A stretch of 35,717 nt of DNA. Origin: an uncultured Clostridia bacterium (lineage in GTDB: Bacteria; Bacillota; Clostridia; Christensenellales; CAG-138). The translations under genes and the position numbers were made by a program. Under the pieces are notes generated by a model. The model was not told the origin of the DNA, made no database searches, and saw only the letters and a program-made list of their open reading frames with translations. Positions 20,955 through 31,325 of this stretch are shown piece by piece; the stretch's first letter is position 1; each line of letters begins with the position of its first letter. Where the stretch lies: the NCBI GenBank assembly GCA_947166925.1, contig CAMVGD010000013.1:1-35717 (forward strand). Reading direction: 5' to 3'.

Positions 20955-21647
20955 ATGAAAAAACTGATCGGAAGAATCGAACGGGCGGTCAGCGGCAGGG
21001 TCCTGCGCCTTTATGACCGGATCACGGACCGGCGGATCTGCGGACAGAGCCTGGTCAAAACGGTGGCGGGCATTTCCGAAGACAAGAAAAAAGGGATCGG
21101 CGGGACCGCTTCGCAGTCCACGCACTATCTCTTTCTGAAGTATATTTTCTCGCATGTCAGTCTCACCGAATCGGATACGCTGATCGACGTCGGCTGCGGA
21201 AAAGGCAGGGTCCTCGCGTTTCTCATCAAGGAGAAGTATCCGTGCAGGATCTGCGGGATCGAGTACAATGAAGCAGTCGGAAAGATCGCACAGGAATGGA
21301 CGGCAAAGTACGAGCAGGCAGAGGTCCTGATCGGCGATGCGTTTCAGCTGGACTACAACGACTATACGGTGCTGACGCTTGCGCGGCCTTTTCTGCCGGT
21401 CACGTTCTGTCAGTTTATCGAAAAGCTGGAGGAAACGCTGACCCATCCGATCACGCTCGTTTCGTGGTACGATCAAAATCTTGTTCGTTACGTTTACAAC
21501 CGTCCCGGCTGGCATGCGGCGTATCATGAACTGGTCAAACGCGTTCACGGATGGAAGATCGCGCTTTACCCTTCATCCTTCACGGTCTGGACCTACGATC
21601 CGGTCGAGCGGAAGGCGAAGGAGACTGCAGGATCGGATGAAGCCTGA
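20955..21647 (+). CDS. Class I SAM methyltransferase 2 of the RiPP operon
   Basis: 230 residues; start after GGAGCGG. Motif I LIDVGCGKG is at residues 76-84, with GIEYN and IGDAF after it, as in the upstream paralogue. The acceptor-side segments differ: LARPFLPVTF here against LSRPFFWHTY, and WYDQNLVRYV against WHEDPRVRDF. The two probably methylate different positions, or one has changed role. It ends the operon; a terminator follows within 50 bases. No transporter or leader peptidase follows, so export and cleavage must be provided elsewhere if they are needed. Confidence 0.9.
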   Translation: MKKLIGRIERAVSGRVLRLYDRITDRRICGQSLVKTVAGISEDKKKGIGGTASQSTHYLFLKYIFSHVSLTESDTLIDVGCGKGRVLAFLIKEKYPCRICGIEYNEAVGKIAQEWTAKYEQAEVLIGDAFQLDYNDYTVLTLARPFLPVTFCQFIEKLEETLTHPITLVSWYDQNLVRYVYNRPGWHAAYHELVKRVHGWKIALYPSSFTVWTYDPVERKAKETAGSDEA

Positions 21648-21677
21648 CGCAGGTCCGTTCATACGTGGATTCATACC

Positions 21678-21700
21678 GCCGCCTGTACGGCGGCTTTTTT
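21678..21700 (+). terminator. Terminator of the RiPP operon
   Basis: GCCGCC (21678-21683) pairs with GGCGGC (21689-21694) around TGTAC, followed by six T residues. Confidence 0.85.
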
Positions 21701-21711
21701 GTTCAAAACGG

Positions 21712-21741
21712 TTGAAGCGCAGGCGGGTCGTGCGGTATAAT
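21712..21741 (+). promoter_or_regulatory. Promoter of the C_GCAxxG_C_C operon
   Basis: TTGAAG (21712-21717) and TATAAT (21736-21741) with an 18-bp spacer, 21 bases before the start codon. Confidence 0.75.
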
Positions 21742-21762
21742 CAAAAGAAAAAGGAGAAGACG

Positions 21763-22152
21763 ATGGAAACGACGGAAAGGAGACAGGAAGCGATCGAACG
21801 GAAGCACGGCGGGTATAACTGCTGTCAGGCGGTGCTGTGCGCGTTTCAGGATCTGACGCCGTACACGGAGGAGCAGCTTTATGCGCTCGGCGCGGCGTTC
21901 GGCGCCGGCATGGGCGGCATGGAGGGCACCTGCGGCGCTTTGGTCGGCGCGGGGATGCTGCTCGGAATCATAAAGGACGGATCGCCCGTCATGCGGGACG
22001 CAAGGGCGCTGCACCGCGCGTTCACGGAGACCTGCGGCGCTTCGCTGTGCAGGGATCTGAAGGGCAGGGACACCGGAACGGTGCTTTGTTCCTGCGACGA
22101 CTGCGTGCGAACGGCTGTCGATCTTGTCGTTTCCGTTTCGGAAAAGGAGTAG
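21763..22152 (+). CDS. C_GCAxxG_C_C family protein
   Basis: 129 residues, full family length. The named pattern is visible: YNCCQAVL near the N-terminus, TCGALVGAGMLLG (the GCAxxG element, here CGALVG), and late Cys pairs around CGASLCRDL and LCSCDDCV. Members are suspected redox or metal proteins in anaerobes, often beside flavin reductases, as here. SD AAAGGAGAAG. It is followed after four bases by the flavodoxin-fold gene and belongs to one three-gene operon. Confidence 0.92.
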   Translation: METTERRQEAIERKHGGYNCCQAVLCAFQDLTPYTEEQLYALGAAFGAGMGGMEGTCGALVGAGMLLGIIKDGSPVMRDARALHRAFTETCGASLCRDLKGRDTGTVLCSCDDCVRTAVDLVVSVSEKE

Positions 22153-22156
22153 GCTT

Positions 22157-22786
22157 ATGGCATATCGGGTATTGCTGATCAACGGAAGTCCGCGCGCAAA
22201 CGGCTGCACGGCAAGAGCGCTCAGGGAGATTGCGGACACGCTGCACGCGGAGGGGATCGAAACGGATCTCGTTCACGTCGGAAACGCCGACGTGCGCGGC
22301 TGTCTGAGCTGCGGGACCTGCGGGAAGAAGGGACGCTGCGTATTCGACGACAAGGTCAACGAGACCGCCCCGCTGTTTGAGCGGGCGGACGGGCTGATCG
22401 TCGGAAGCCCCGTCTATTACGGTTCGCCGAACGGAACGCTGCTTTCGTTTCTCGACCGGCTTTTTTACAGCACGTCGTTTCCGAAGCATATGAAGGTCGG
22501 CGCGGCTGTCGTCAGCTGCCGCAGGGGCGGCAACACAGCGTCGTTCGACGTGCTGAACAAGTATTTTACGATCTCGTCGATGCCTGTCGTGAGCTCGACC
22601 TACTGGAATCAGGTCCACGGCTTCACCGCTGAGGACGTTGAAAAGGATGCGGAAGGCTTGCAGACCATGCGGAACCTCGCCAGAAACGCGGCGTTCCTGA
22701 TCCGCGCGATCGCGGCGGAAAAGTCGAAGACCGGTCTGCCTGCGGTCGAACGCGGTTCGTTTACAAGCTTTCCGGACGGGAAATGA
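22157..22786 (+). CDS. Flavodoxin-fold NAD(P)H-dependent FMN reductase
   Basis: 209 residues. LLINGSPRANGCTARAL is the phosphate-binding loop for FMN. GCLSCGTCGKKGRCVFDD is the CxxCxxC-type cysteine patch of iron-sulfur flavoprotein/multimeric flavodoxin relatives. GSPVYYGSPNG is the flavin ring loop. It probably reduces quinones, disulfides or metal centres in the cytoplasm. Start at 22157 after AAGGAG in the end of the previous gene. The stop overlaps the HD-domain gene (ATGA). Confidence 0.92.
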   Translation: MAYRVLLINGSPRANGCTARALREIADTLHAEGIETDLVHVGNADVRGCLSCGTCGKKGRCVFDDKVNETAPLFERADGLIVGSPVYYGSPNGTLLSFLDRLFYSTSFPKHMKVGAAVVSCRRGGNTASFDVLNKYFTISSMPVVSSTYWNQVHGFTAEDVEKDAEGLQTMRNLARNAAFLIRAIAAEKSKTGLPAVERGSFTSFPDGK

Positions 22787-23784
22787 GTATGGAGCACGCC
22801 GCGATCTATCACGATAACGTCCCCGCGCTCATCCGCGCGTGCATGGAAACGCCCTGTATGCAGCGGCTCAGGCACGTCGGCATGAACTGCGGCTGCGAAT
22901 ACACGTCCTTTCCGCGCTTTGCGGGTTTAGAGCCGTATTCGCGGTTCGATCACAGCGTCGGCGTCGCGCTGATCGTATGGCATTTCACGCACGACGAAAA
23001 ACAGGCGGTCGCGGGGCTTTTGCATGACGTCGCTTCGCCCGTGTTCGCGCACGTCGTGGACTTTCTAAAAGGCGACTATCTCGTACAGGAATCGACCGAG
23101 GACGGCACGCGCGCGATCATCGGGGACGACGAAGCGCTGCAGCGCGTCCTTTCCGCGCACGGGCTCGTGACCGACGATGTCTGCGATTATCACATCTATC
23201 CGATCGCGGACAACGATTCGCCGCGGCTTTCCGCCGACCGGCTCGAGTACACGCTTGGCAATCTCCTGAACTACCGCATCCGCACGATCGGCGAGGTCGG
23301 AGCGTTTTACGGCGATCTCTCCGTCGGCACGAACGAGGAAGGCGCGCCGGAGCTCGTGTTTTCGGACGCGCGGAAGGCGGAGGACTTTGCGTTCGCGTCG
23401 CTTGCGTGCTCGCGGATCTATGTTTCCGACGAGGACCGCTACGCGATGCAGATGCTGTCCGAGCTTTTGAAGGACGCGATCGGTCTCGGCGTGCTGACCG
23501 AAGCGGACCTCAGCACGACCGAGCCGGAGGTCATCGCAAAGCTTTTGCAAAACGAACGGACCGCCGCGGCATGGAACCGCTGCCGCGAATATCATGCGAT
23601 GCGCCGCGTCCAGGCGCCGGAAGGTGAAGGGCAGTGGCGCAGGATCGCGGCGAAGAAACGCTATATCGATCCGCTGATCGCGGGCGTCGGGCGTGTCTCG
23701 GCGCATTCCGCCGTCTTCCGCACCGAAAAGGACGCGTTCCTTTCCGATCCGCAGAACGAATGGCTCGCTGCGGAGGAGCCATAA
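22783..23784 (+). CDS. HD-domain phosphohydrolase
   Basis: 333 residues (ATG at 22789 is a second possible start). The HD superfamily metal set is clear: QRLRHVG, then SRFDHSVGVA, GLLHDVASPVFAH with the HD pair, and a later Asp in SADRLEYT. This pattern is that of dNTPase/YdhJ-type phosphohydrolases acting on nucleotides; the substrate cannot be told from sequence. Last gene of the operon, followed by a terminator at 23798. Confidence 0.93.
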   Translation: MSMEHAAIYHDNVPALIRACMETPCMQRLRHVGMNCGCEYTSFPRFAGLEPYSRFDHSVGVALIVWHFTHDEKQAVAGLLHDVASPVFAHVVDFLKGDYLVQESTEDGTRAIIGDDEALQRVLSAHGLVTDDVCDYHIYPIADNDSPRLSADRLEYTLGNLLNYRIRTIGEVGAFYGDLSVGTNEEGAPELVFSDARKAEDFAFASLACSRIYVSDEDRYAMQMLSELLKDAIGLGVLTEADLSTTEPEVIAKLLQNERTAAAWNRCREYHAMRRVQAPEGEGQWRRIAAKKRYIDPLIAGVGRVSAHSAVFRTEKDAFLSDPQNEWLAAEEP

Positions 23785-23797
23785 CAACCGCATATGC

Positions 23798-23827
23798 AAA
23801 GGAGAGGAAATTTTCCGCTCCTTTTTC
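23798..23827 (+). terminator. Terminator after the HD-domain gene
   Basis: AAAGGAG (23798-23804) pairs with CTCCTTT (23818-23824), extended inside by GGAAA/TTTTCC, with T residues after. Confidence 0.75.
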
Positions 23828-23892
23828 TGTTATGTTTTATGCTTGCCGATGCTCTTCATAGGTGAAACCGGTTTTGAAAAGGAAACATGCTT

Positions 23893-24423
23893 ATGGAACA
23901 AAACGAACGATTCGATCGCGTCTACAGCGAAACGCGCGACGATCTGCTGCGGTATCTGATGCTGCGCACCAACGCAGCGCCGGAGGCGGAGGATCTCTTT
24001 CAGGAGGTCTACCGGCTGTTTTACGCAAGGCTGATCCGCGGCGCGCTGCCGATCCTCAATCCGCGGCGATACCTTTTTTCGATCGCGAAAAAGCTGCTCG
24101 CGCGATACTATCGCACCGCGGCGAAGCGCAAAGAGACGGAGCAGCCGATGCCCGAGGATTTCGACGTCGTGTCGGACGAAACGCCGATCGATGAGCAGCT
24201 CTTAAAACAGGAGCGGACGGACGAGATCTGGCGGCTTTTGAAATCCGAGCCGGAGCTGAACCAAAGGGCGTTCGTGCTTTATTACGGGTATGATCGCTCA
24301 CAAAAGGAGATCGCGGAAGCGCTCGGCATCAGCGAGGAAGCGGTGCGGCAGCGGCTGTATCGCACGCGGGAGCGGATTCGCAGGATGCTGGAACACAAGG
24401 AACAGGAAAGGAGACAGGCATGA
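23893..24423 (+). CDS. ECF-type RNA polymerase sigma factor
   Basis: 176 residues. Region 2 is seen in DLFQEVYRLFYARL and RRYLFSIAKKLLARYYR. Region 4 is a helix-turn-helix, SQKEIAEALGISEEAVRQRL, followed by YRTRERIRRML. I chose ATG 23893 over 23887 because the SD AAAAGGA (23877-23883) leaves only three bases to the earlier ATG. It directs polymerase to a stress or envelope regulon. Its stop overlaps the next gene (ATGA), the usual arrangement with an anti-sigma partner. Confidence 0.93.
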   Translation: MEQNERFDRVYSETRDDLLRYLMLRTNAAPEAEDLFQEVYRLFYARLIRGALPILNPRRYLFSIAKKLLARYYRTAAKRKETEQPMPEDFDVVSDETPIDEQLLKQERTDEIWRLLKSEPELNQRAFVLYYGYDRSQKEIAEALGISEEAVRQRLYRTRERIRRMLEHKEQERRQA

Positions 24424-26030
24424 ACGAACATGATTTTTTTAAACAGATGATTCACGACCGCGCTGTCAACGACGCGGCGGTCAAGGCAAAGGCAAAGATG
24501 CAGACGAAAAGAACAGCTCCGTGGAGAAAGCCGCTTGCGATCGCGGCGGCATCCCTTGCGGTTCTCGTCGGCACGGTGTTTCTGATCCCCTCGGCACGGG
24601 CGGAGGTGTTTTCGTGGTTCACGCCGAGAAATACGAGCGATTACGTTGCGGCAGACCCCGAGAACCGCGAGCCGATCGAAGAAATTGACAACATGATCAT
24701 GCCGCCGGAGACCTCGGTTGTCGATATCAAGGTCAACTACGTCGCCGACGAGCCGTACTGGCGTGAGATCGGCGAGAACTTCTCCGCGTCGTTCGGCGAA
24801 ACGATCTACGACGGCGAGAATATTTCCATCGTGATCGACTTCGACGGGCTGTCCGGCTACCCGGTCTATGAAGGTCGGTACACGCCGGACGTTCCTGCCG
24901 GTACGGCGCTGCCGACGCTCCTTGCGGAAAAGCTCGATCCCGAAATGGTGAAGTGCTTCCGCGAGGATTACGCCGACGTCTCCATGTATCTCGACGGCAC
25001 GATGGAGCAGTGGAACGGACCGGAAAGCAGGGTGGAGCTGACGCTGGAGGACGGTACGCGGTTCAGCCGTACATGGAACGACGTATATCAGAAGGACCGT
25101 CCGGGCGACGAGGCGTTCTACGCATCCATTCATGACGTCATCTATAAGGACGACGTCTGGACCGAGGAGGAGGCGGAGCTGCTTCGCACAAGCGTCTGGG
25201 AGTACATCAAGGCAAACGGGCTGCGCGCCGTCGCAAACGTGTACCTGCCGAATCCGGACGAAGACGCCTTCGAGCCGGACAGCAATAAAAAGCTCGCCGA
25301 TTATCTCGACGAAAACGGCAATCTGAAGCTGCACGTTCGGTATATCGTCTCGATCGACCACGGCGAGGAAACCGAAACGAAGCTTGACGTCGATCTCGGC
25401 ACCGTCGTCGTCAACATGACGGCGTACAAGGATATGAAGCAGCGCAGCGTCGAAGCGGAGCAGAGCGAGATCGCGCTGTCCGGCGACGCGGTGATCGGCG
25501 GGAGCGCTTTCGATGCGGACCATTATTTCTCCGTTACGAATTACCCGATGCACCTCGACGGCGTTACGCTTAGGGTCACGCAGCCCGGCATGGTCGACAT
25601 GCTCGGCGTGCATAACCTTGGCGTGCTCGTATCGACGCCGAAGGACTGGAGTGCGGAGCAGAAGGAGATCTTTGCGAGAAACCTCAGCTTCGACGTTGAG
25701 ATCGACGGGGAAGTCGTCTTCAGCGGCGCTTCGCTCAGCTGGGAGCGCAGAAGCAGCGGCGACTGGCTCATCAAGATCGGTCTCGAAGATATTCCGTTCG
25801 ACCGCATCAACACGATGCAGACGATCACGCTGACGCCGACGCTGCAGTACTGCACGGAAGCAATCGTTCAGAGAACGCTGCCGGACGGCGCCCATGAAAC
25901 CGTCCGGACCGTGCCGATCGGGGAGGATGGGACCTTCGACACGCGCACGCTCGAACGCGGCACGCCGGTCCTCTATCATAACGAGCAGACTGCGCATCCC
26001 GAATGGGCGATCACGCTGAAGGTACAATAA
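24420..26030 (+). CDS. Membrane-anchored anti-sigma-like protein with large extracellular domain
   Basis: 536 residues. A short cytosolic part of about 45 residues (HDFFKQMIHDRAVND) precedes one membrane helix (PLAIAAASLAVLVGTVFLIP). About 470 residues then lie outside the cell with repeated beta-rich segments (VVDIKVNYVADEPYW, LDVDLGTVVVNMTAY, FDVEIDGEVVFSGASL). Position and topology match ECF anti-sigma regulators whose outer domain senses the envelope, but the cytosolic part has no clear zinc motif and the outer domain is much larger than in classical RsiW types. Translationally coupled to the sigma gene. Confidence 0.82.
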   Translation: MNEHDFFKQMIHDRAVNDAAVKAKAKMQTKRTAPWRKPLAIAAASLAVLVGTVFLIPSARAEVFSWFTPRNTSDYVAADPENREPIEEIDNMIMPPETSVVDIKVNYVADEPYWREIGENFSASFGETIYDGENISIVIDFDGLSGYPVYEGRYTPDVPAGTALPTLLAEKLDPEMVKCFREDYADVSMYLDGTMEQWNGPESRVELTLEDGTRFSRTWNDVYQKDRPGDEAFYASIHDVIYKDDVWTEEEAELLRTSVWEYIKANGLRAVANVYLPNPDEDAFEPDSNKKLADYLDENGNLKLHVRYIVSIDHGEETETKLDVDLGTVVVNMTAYKDMKQRSVEAEQSEIALSGDAVIGGSAFDADHYFSVTNYPMHLDGVTLRVTQPGMVDMLGVHNLGVLVSTPKDWSAEQKEIFARNLSFDVEIDGEVVFSGASLSWERRSSGDWLIKIGLEDIPFDRINTMQTITLTPTLQYCTEAIVQRTLPDGAHETVRTVPIGEDGTFDTRTLERGTPVLYHNEQTAHPEWAITLKVQ

Positions 26031-26040
26031 GACGAAAAAG

Positions 26041-26076
26041 AAAACAGGAGCTGCATGAATCTGCAGCTCCTGTTTT
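26041..26076. terminator. Bidirectional terminator between the anti-sigma gene and clpB
   Basis: Perfect 15-bp stem AAAACAGGAGCTGCA (26041-26055) with TGCAGCTCCTGTTTT (26062-26076). It serves the two convergent genes. Confidence 0.92.
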
Positions 26077-26084
26077 GTGTCAAG

Positions 26085-28667
<2,583 letters not shown>

Positions 28668-28702
28668 ATGCCTCGCCTCCTGTTCAGGATTCCTCTTTGA
28701 CG

Positions 28703-28741
28703 TCCCCCGGTGAGGGGCGCCGTCACGATGTGACTGAGGGA
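28703..28741 (+). repeat. Dispersed hairpin repeat in the clpB leader
   Basis: TCCCCCGGTGAGGGG followed by CGCCGTCACGATGTGACTGAGGG shares the plan and several blocks with 12911-12956 (CCCC, GTGAGGGG, small hairpin, GACTGAGGG). It lies between CIRCE and the clpB SD, so its complement is in the clpB 5' UTR and could alter leader folding. Confidence 0.7.
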
Positions 28742-28760
28742 TCGTGTTCTTTCCGTATTT

Positions 28761-28787
28761 TTAGCACTCTCCATCCTTGAGTGCTAA
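28761..28787. promoter_or_regulatory. CIRCE operator (HrcA binding site) of clpB
   Basis: TTAGCACTC, nine bases, GAGTGCTAA: both arms match the CIRCE consensus fully. It lies just downstream of the clpB promoter, where HrcA represses heat-shock genes. Confidence 0.97.
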
Positions 28788-28791
28788 ACCT

Positions 28792-28819
28792 ATCATAGCA
28801 CAGTTTATGCAAAATGCAA
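28792..28819 (-). promoter_or_regulatory. Promoter of clpB
   Basis: On the minus strand TTGCAT (28819-28814), 16-bp spacer, TATGAT (28797-28792), immediately before CIRCE. Confidence 0.75.
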
Positions 28820-28889
28820 TACGTCTCGGAACGAGTTTGCTTTCGTGTCACAATTCTTTCAAATTGCCGTGAAAATGTTGCTATTCAAC

Positions 28890-28919
28890 TTGCAAGCAGT
28901 GCGGCGGAAGTGCTATACT
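28890..28919 (+). promoter_or_regulatory. Promoter of the LURP-one-like gene
   Basis: TTGCAA (28890-28895) and TATACT (28914-28919), 18-bp spacer, 31 bases before the start. Divergent from clpB. Confidence 0.72.
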
Positions 28920-28950
28920 GAACACAGAAAAACATGCACGGGAGGATTCT

Positions 28951-29559
28951 ATGGGCGTATTTTCCAAGTATCATCGCTTTCATGAAGAGGGCGAGCAGGC
29001 AAATGTCAACAATGTGGAACGGTTCGGCGAGCCGGCACGTTCGCTGTACACATCTTCGAAGGTCTTTTCGCTGCATCATCGCATCGAGGTGACAGACGAC
29101 GCCGGGCAGGTCGTATACCGCGCCGAGAGCAAGGCGATCTCCCTGCATGACCGCACGCAGATCTTTGACGCGCAGGACAACCTTGTCGCAAAGATGTGGA
29201 AGAAGCTCTTTACCCTGCACGAGCGTCACTTCATCGAGATGGCGGACGGCACGAATTTCCAGCTCAGTAACGAGCTCTGGCATCTCATCAAGGACGTCAC
29301 GAACGTCGAGGGGCTCGGCTGGCAGCTCAGAGGCAACATCATGGCGCTCAACTTCGAACTGTACGACGCCGACGGCAGCGTCATTGCGGTGATCGGGCAG
29401 AAGATGTTCTCGCTCCACGACAAGTACTGCATCGATATCTACAAGCCGGAGCATGAGCAGAAGGTCATTGCGATCCTCATCACGCTGCAGCACATGATCC
29501 GCGACCGTGAAAATGCGGCGGCGGCTTCGTCCTCGTCTTCCTCGAGCTCGGGAAACTGA
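28951..29559 (+). CDS. LURP-one-related (YxjI-type) protein with Ser-rich tail
   Basis: 202 residues; start after GGGAGG. Repeated strand patterns typical of the tubby-like LURP-one fold are visible: KVFSLHHRIEVTDDAG, KAISLHDRTQIFDAQDN, KLFTLHERHFIEMADG and KMFSLHDKYCIDIY. Members may be lipid-binding or scaffold proteins; function is unknown in bacteria. The C-terminus ends in an unusual run of eight Ser after AAAA, then GN. The next gene starts four bases after the stop, so they are co-transcribed. Confidence 0.88.
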   Translation: MGVFSKYHRFHEEGEQANVNNVERFGEPARSLYTSSKVFSLHHRIEVTDDAGQVVYRAESKAISLHDRTQIFDAQDNLVAKMWKKLFTLHERHFIEMADGTNFQLSNELWHLIKDVTNVEGLGWQLRGNIMALNFELYDADGSVIAVIGQKMFSLHDKYCIDIYKPEHEQKVIAILITLQHMIRDRENAAAASSSSSSSSGN

Positions 29560-29562
29560 ACT

Positions 29563-30243
29563 ATGCGGCAGCAGATTCGCTCGAAAGAGGACATGGAGCG
29601 GCAGATTATAAGCTTCGGGTTTCTGCCGTTCTTTGAAAACGGGATCCACGGTTTTTCGATCGAGGAATTGACGCCCGCGGAGCTCTGGTACAACGGCTCC
29701 GTCGACGGGCGGGACGACTGGCCGGTGTGGGACTGGAAAGGACCCGTGGCAAGCTCGGGCAGCTGCATGTACGGCAAGTTCTTTCAGAAGAAGGCGGGGT
29801 TTATCGGCAGGGAATGGATCCCGGATTTTCTGAACGTGCGCCGAAACGGCATGACCTTCGACGAATGGTACGAAGAAGGGCTGATCTTTTATAAGGATAA
29901 AGCGCTTCTTGACACCGTGCGCACCTACGGTTCGATCCTCACGCCGCACCTCAAGATGCAGTGCAACTACCGAAAGGACGGCAACACCGGCTTCGAAACT
30001 GTCGTGACCAGGCTTCAGATGCAGGGGTGGCTCTGCATTTCGGATTTTGTCTATCGGCTCGACCGGTTAGGAAAGGAATACGGCTGGGGCGTCGCGCTGT
30101 ATACCACGCCCGAGGCGCAGTTCGGGGAAGAGATCGCCTCCTGCCCGCGCACGCCTTCGGAATCGCGCGAGCGCATCTTTGATCATCTTTCCGCGCTTCT
30201 TCCGCACGCCGACAGGCAGCAGCTAAACAAGATGCTCGGATAA
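29563..30243 (+). CDS. AlkZ-related protein
   Basis: 226 residues. The sequence WDWKGPVASSGSCMYGKFFQKKAGFI followed by WIPDFLNVRRNGMTFDEWYEEG is, from memory, characteristic of proteins annotated AlkZ-related (winged-helix DNA glycosylase relatives), but the glycosylase core of true AlkZ is far longer. A role in DNA repair is therefore weak. ATG 29563 has no clear SD; ATG 29593 has AAGAGGA close by, so the start is uncertain. Ends before a terminator. Confidence 0.72.
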   Translation: MRQQIRSKEDMERQIISFGFLPFFENGIHGFSIEELTPAELWYNGSVDGRDDWPVWDWKGPVASSGSCMYGKFFQKKAGFIGREWIPDFLNVRRNGMTFDEWYEEGLIFYKDKALLDTVRTYGSILTPHLKMQCNYRKDGNTGFETVVTRLQMQGWLCISDFVYRLDRLGKEYGWGVALYTTPEAQFGEEIASCPRTPSESRERIFDHLSALLPHADRQQLNKMLG

Positions 30244-30250
30244 TGAAAAG

Positions 30251-30280
30251 AACCACCCGCATAAACGGGTGGTTTTTTGA
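30251..30280 (+). terminator. Terminator after the AlkZ-related gene
   Basis: AACCACCCG (30251-30259) pairs with CGGGTGGTT (30266-30274) around CATAAA, then a T run. Confidence 0.88.
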
Positions 30281-30290
30281 TGCAAACCCA

Positions 30291-31040
30291 TTACTTGATC
30301 GCGCGGGTCAGGATGAATGTCGGAACGTTGTAATCATAAAACGGTCCGGCTTCGTTCGTGTCCTCCAGCAGATCTTTCAGGATGAAGCCCGCCTTCAGCT
30401 GACCGCCGATCTGTTCTTCCATCGTATGCGAGAAAACAAGGGACATATCCTGCTCCATCAGCCGCCTTTTGACGTTTTCATCCTTGAGCGGATTGAACGG
30501 CAGCGGGTTTTGGAGCACGGCCTCGTCGCCCCAGAACGCCCAGAAGACGCCCGTGTCGAGTCCGGCAAGGAGCGTTCCGCCAGGCTTCAGCACGCGGTAG
30601 ATCTCCCGGAAAACCGGGTACACATCCTCGATATAGTGATTAGAAACAGGGTTGACGACGAAATCGAAGCTGTTGTCCGCAAAGGGGAGCGGTTCTGTCA
30701 TGTCTCCTTTGATCAGCGTGATCGGATAATGCTCTCTTTCGCTGACGAGGCGGTCCGACTCGATCTGCCGGTCCGAGATATCAAACAAGGTGCACTCCGC
30801 GCCGAGCGCCGACAGGATCGCCATTTGCTGCCCGCCGCCGGAGGCGAGCCCGAGGACCAGTTTCCCTTTGCAGCTGCCGTACCATGAGAACGGGACCTTT
30901 CTGAGCGGCGTCAACGTCAGGAGCTTCTCATGGTTTGCCGCGCGCAGAAAGTCTTTATGCGAGATCGGTTCCATCCACGGCAATCCGTATTTTTCTTTCC
31001 ACGAATCAATGATCCGTTCGTTTTCTTCCGTATATTTCAT
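30291..31040 (-). CDS. Class I SAM-dependent methyltransferase
   Basis: 249 residues, UbiE/type-11 style. The SAM motif is LVLGLASGGGQQMAIL (altered from the usual xGCGxG), with the acidic contact at LFDISDRQI. IKGDMTEPLPFADNSFDFVV and REIYRVLKPGGTLLAG are motifs of the type-11 family. The substrate cannot be inferred. Start at 31040 follows AAGGAG on the minus strand. It stands alone, convergent with the AlkZ-related gene, with no link to the RiPP operon methyltransferases. Confidence 0.9.
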   Translation of the reverse strand: MKYTEENERIIDSWKEKYGLPWMEPISHKDFLRAANHEKLLTLTPLRKVPFSWYGSCKGKLVLGLASGGGQQMAILSALGAECTLFDISDRQIESDRLVSEREHYPITLIKGDMTEPLPFADNSFDFVVNPVSNHYIEDVYPVFREIYRVLKPGGTLLAGLDTGVFWAFWGDEAVLQNPLPFNPLKDENVKRRLMEQDMSLVFSHTMEEQIGGQLKAGFILKDLLEDTNEAGPFYDYNVPTFILTRAIK

Positions 31041-31265
31041 GCAGTATGTTCTCCTTTTTCGTGATATGCGTACAAGACAATACAGCGCTGTATCACAAGC
31101 GCTTTTCGGTCCGCCCGGCGCAAATCAATGGGGAGTTAAAAGAAACCGTTTCATGGATCGCTGCTCCTTTCATTTCAACGGAGAACGCTCCGCTGTCGTC
31201 TTTGTAATGTTTTAGTATATCATAAAGAAAACGGCATGACAACCTTGGATTTCCCGTTGTTTCTC

Positions 31266-31294
31266 TTTACGGAACGCGGCGGGCATGGTATACT
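31266..31294 (+). promoter_or_regulatory. Probable promoter of the M42 peptidase operon
   Basis: TTTACG (31266-31271) and TATACT (31289-31294), 17-bp spacer. A small palindrome GTATACTGTATAC (31288-31300) covers the -10. The 285 bases between the divergent methyltransferase and this gene hold no other gene I can support. Confidence 0.6.
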
Positions 31295-31325
31295 GTATAC
31301 AGGAAAACACGAACGGAGGACGCGT

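Noticed and set aside
17511..21700. Lasso peptide cluster
   Set aside because: The leader motif, PqqD-like protein and kinase fit, but no asparagine-synthetase-like cyclase or transglutaminase-like protease is encoded, and a radical SAM enzyme is.
21763..23784. Extension of the RiPP operon into the C_GCAxxG_C_C operon
   Set aside because: A terminator at 21678-21700 and a new promoter at 21712-21741 separate them, and the families are general redox and HD proteins.
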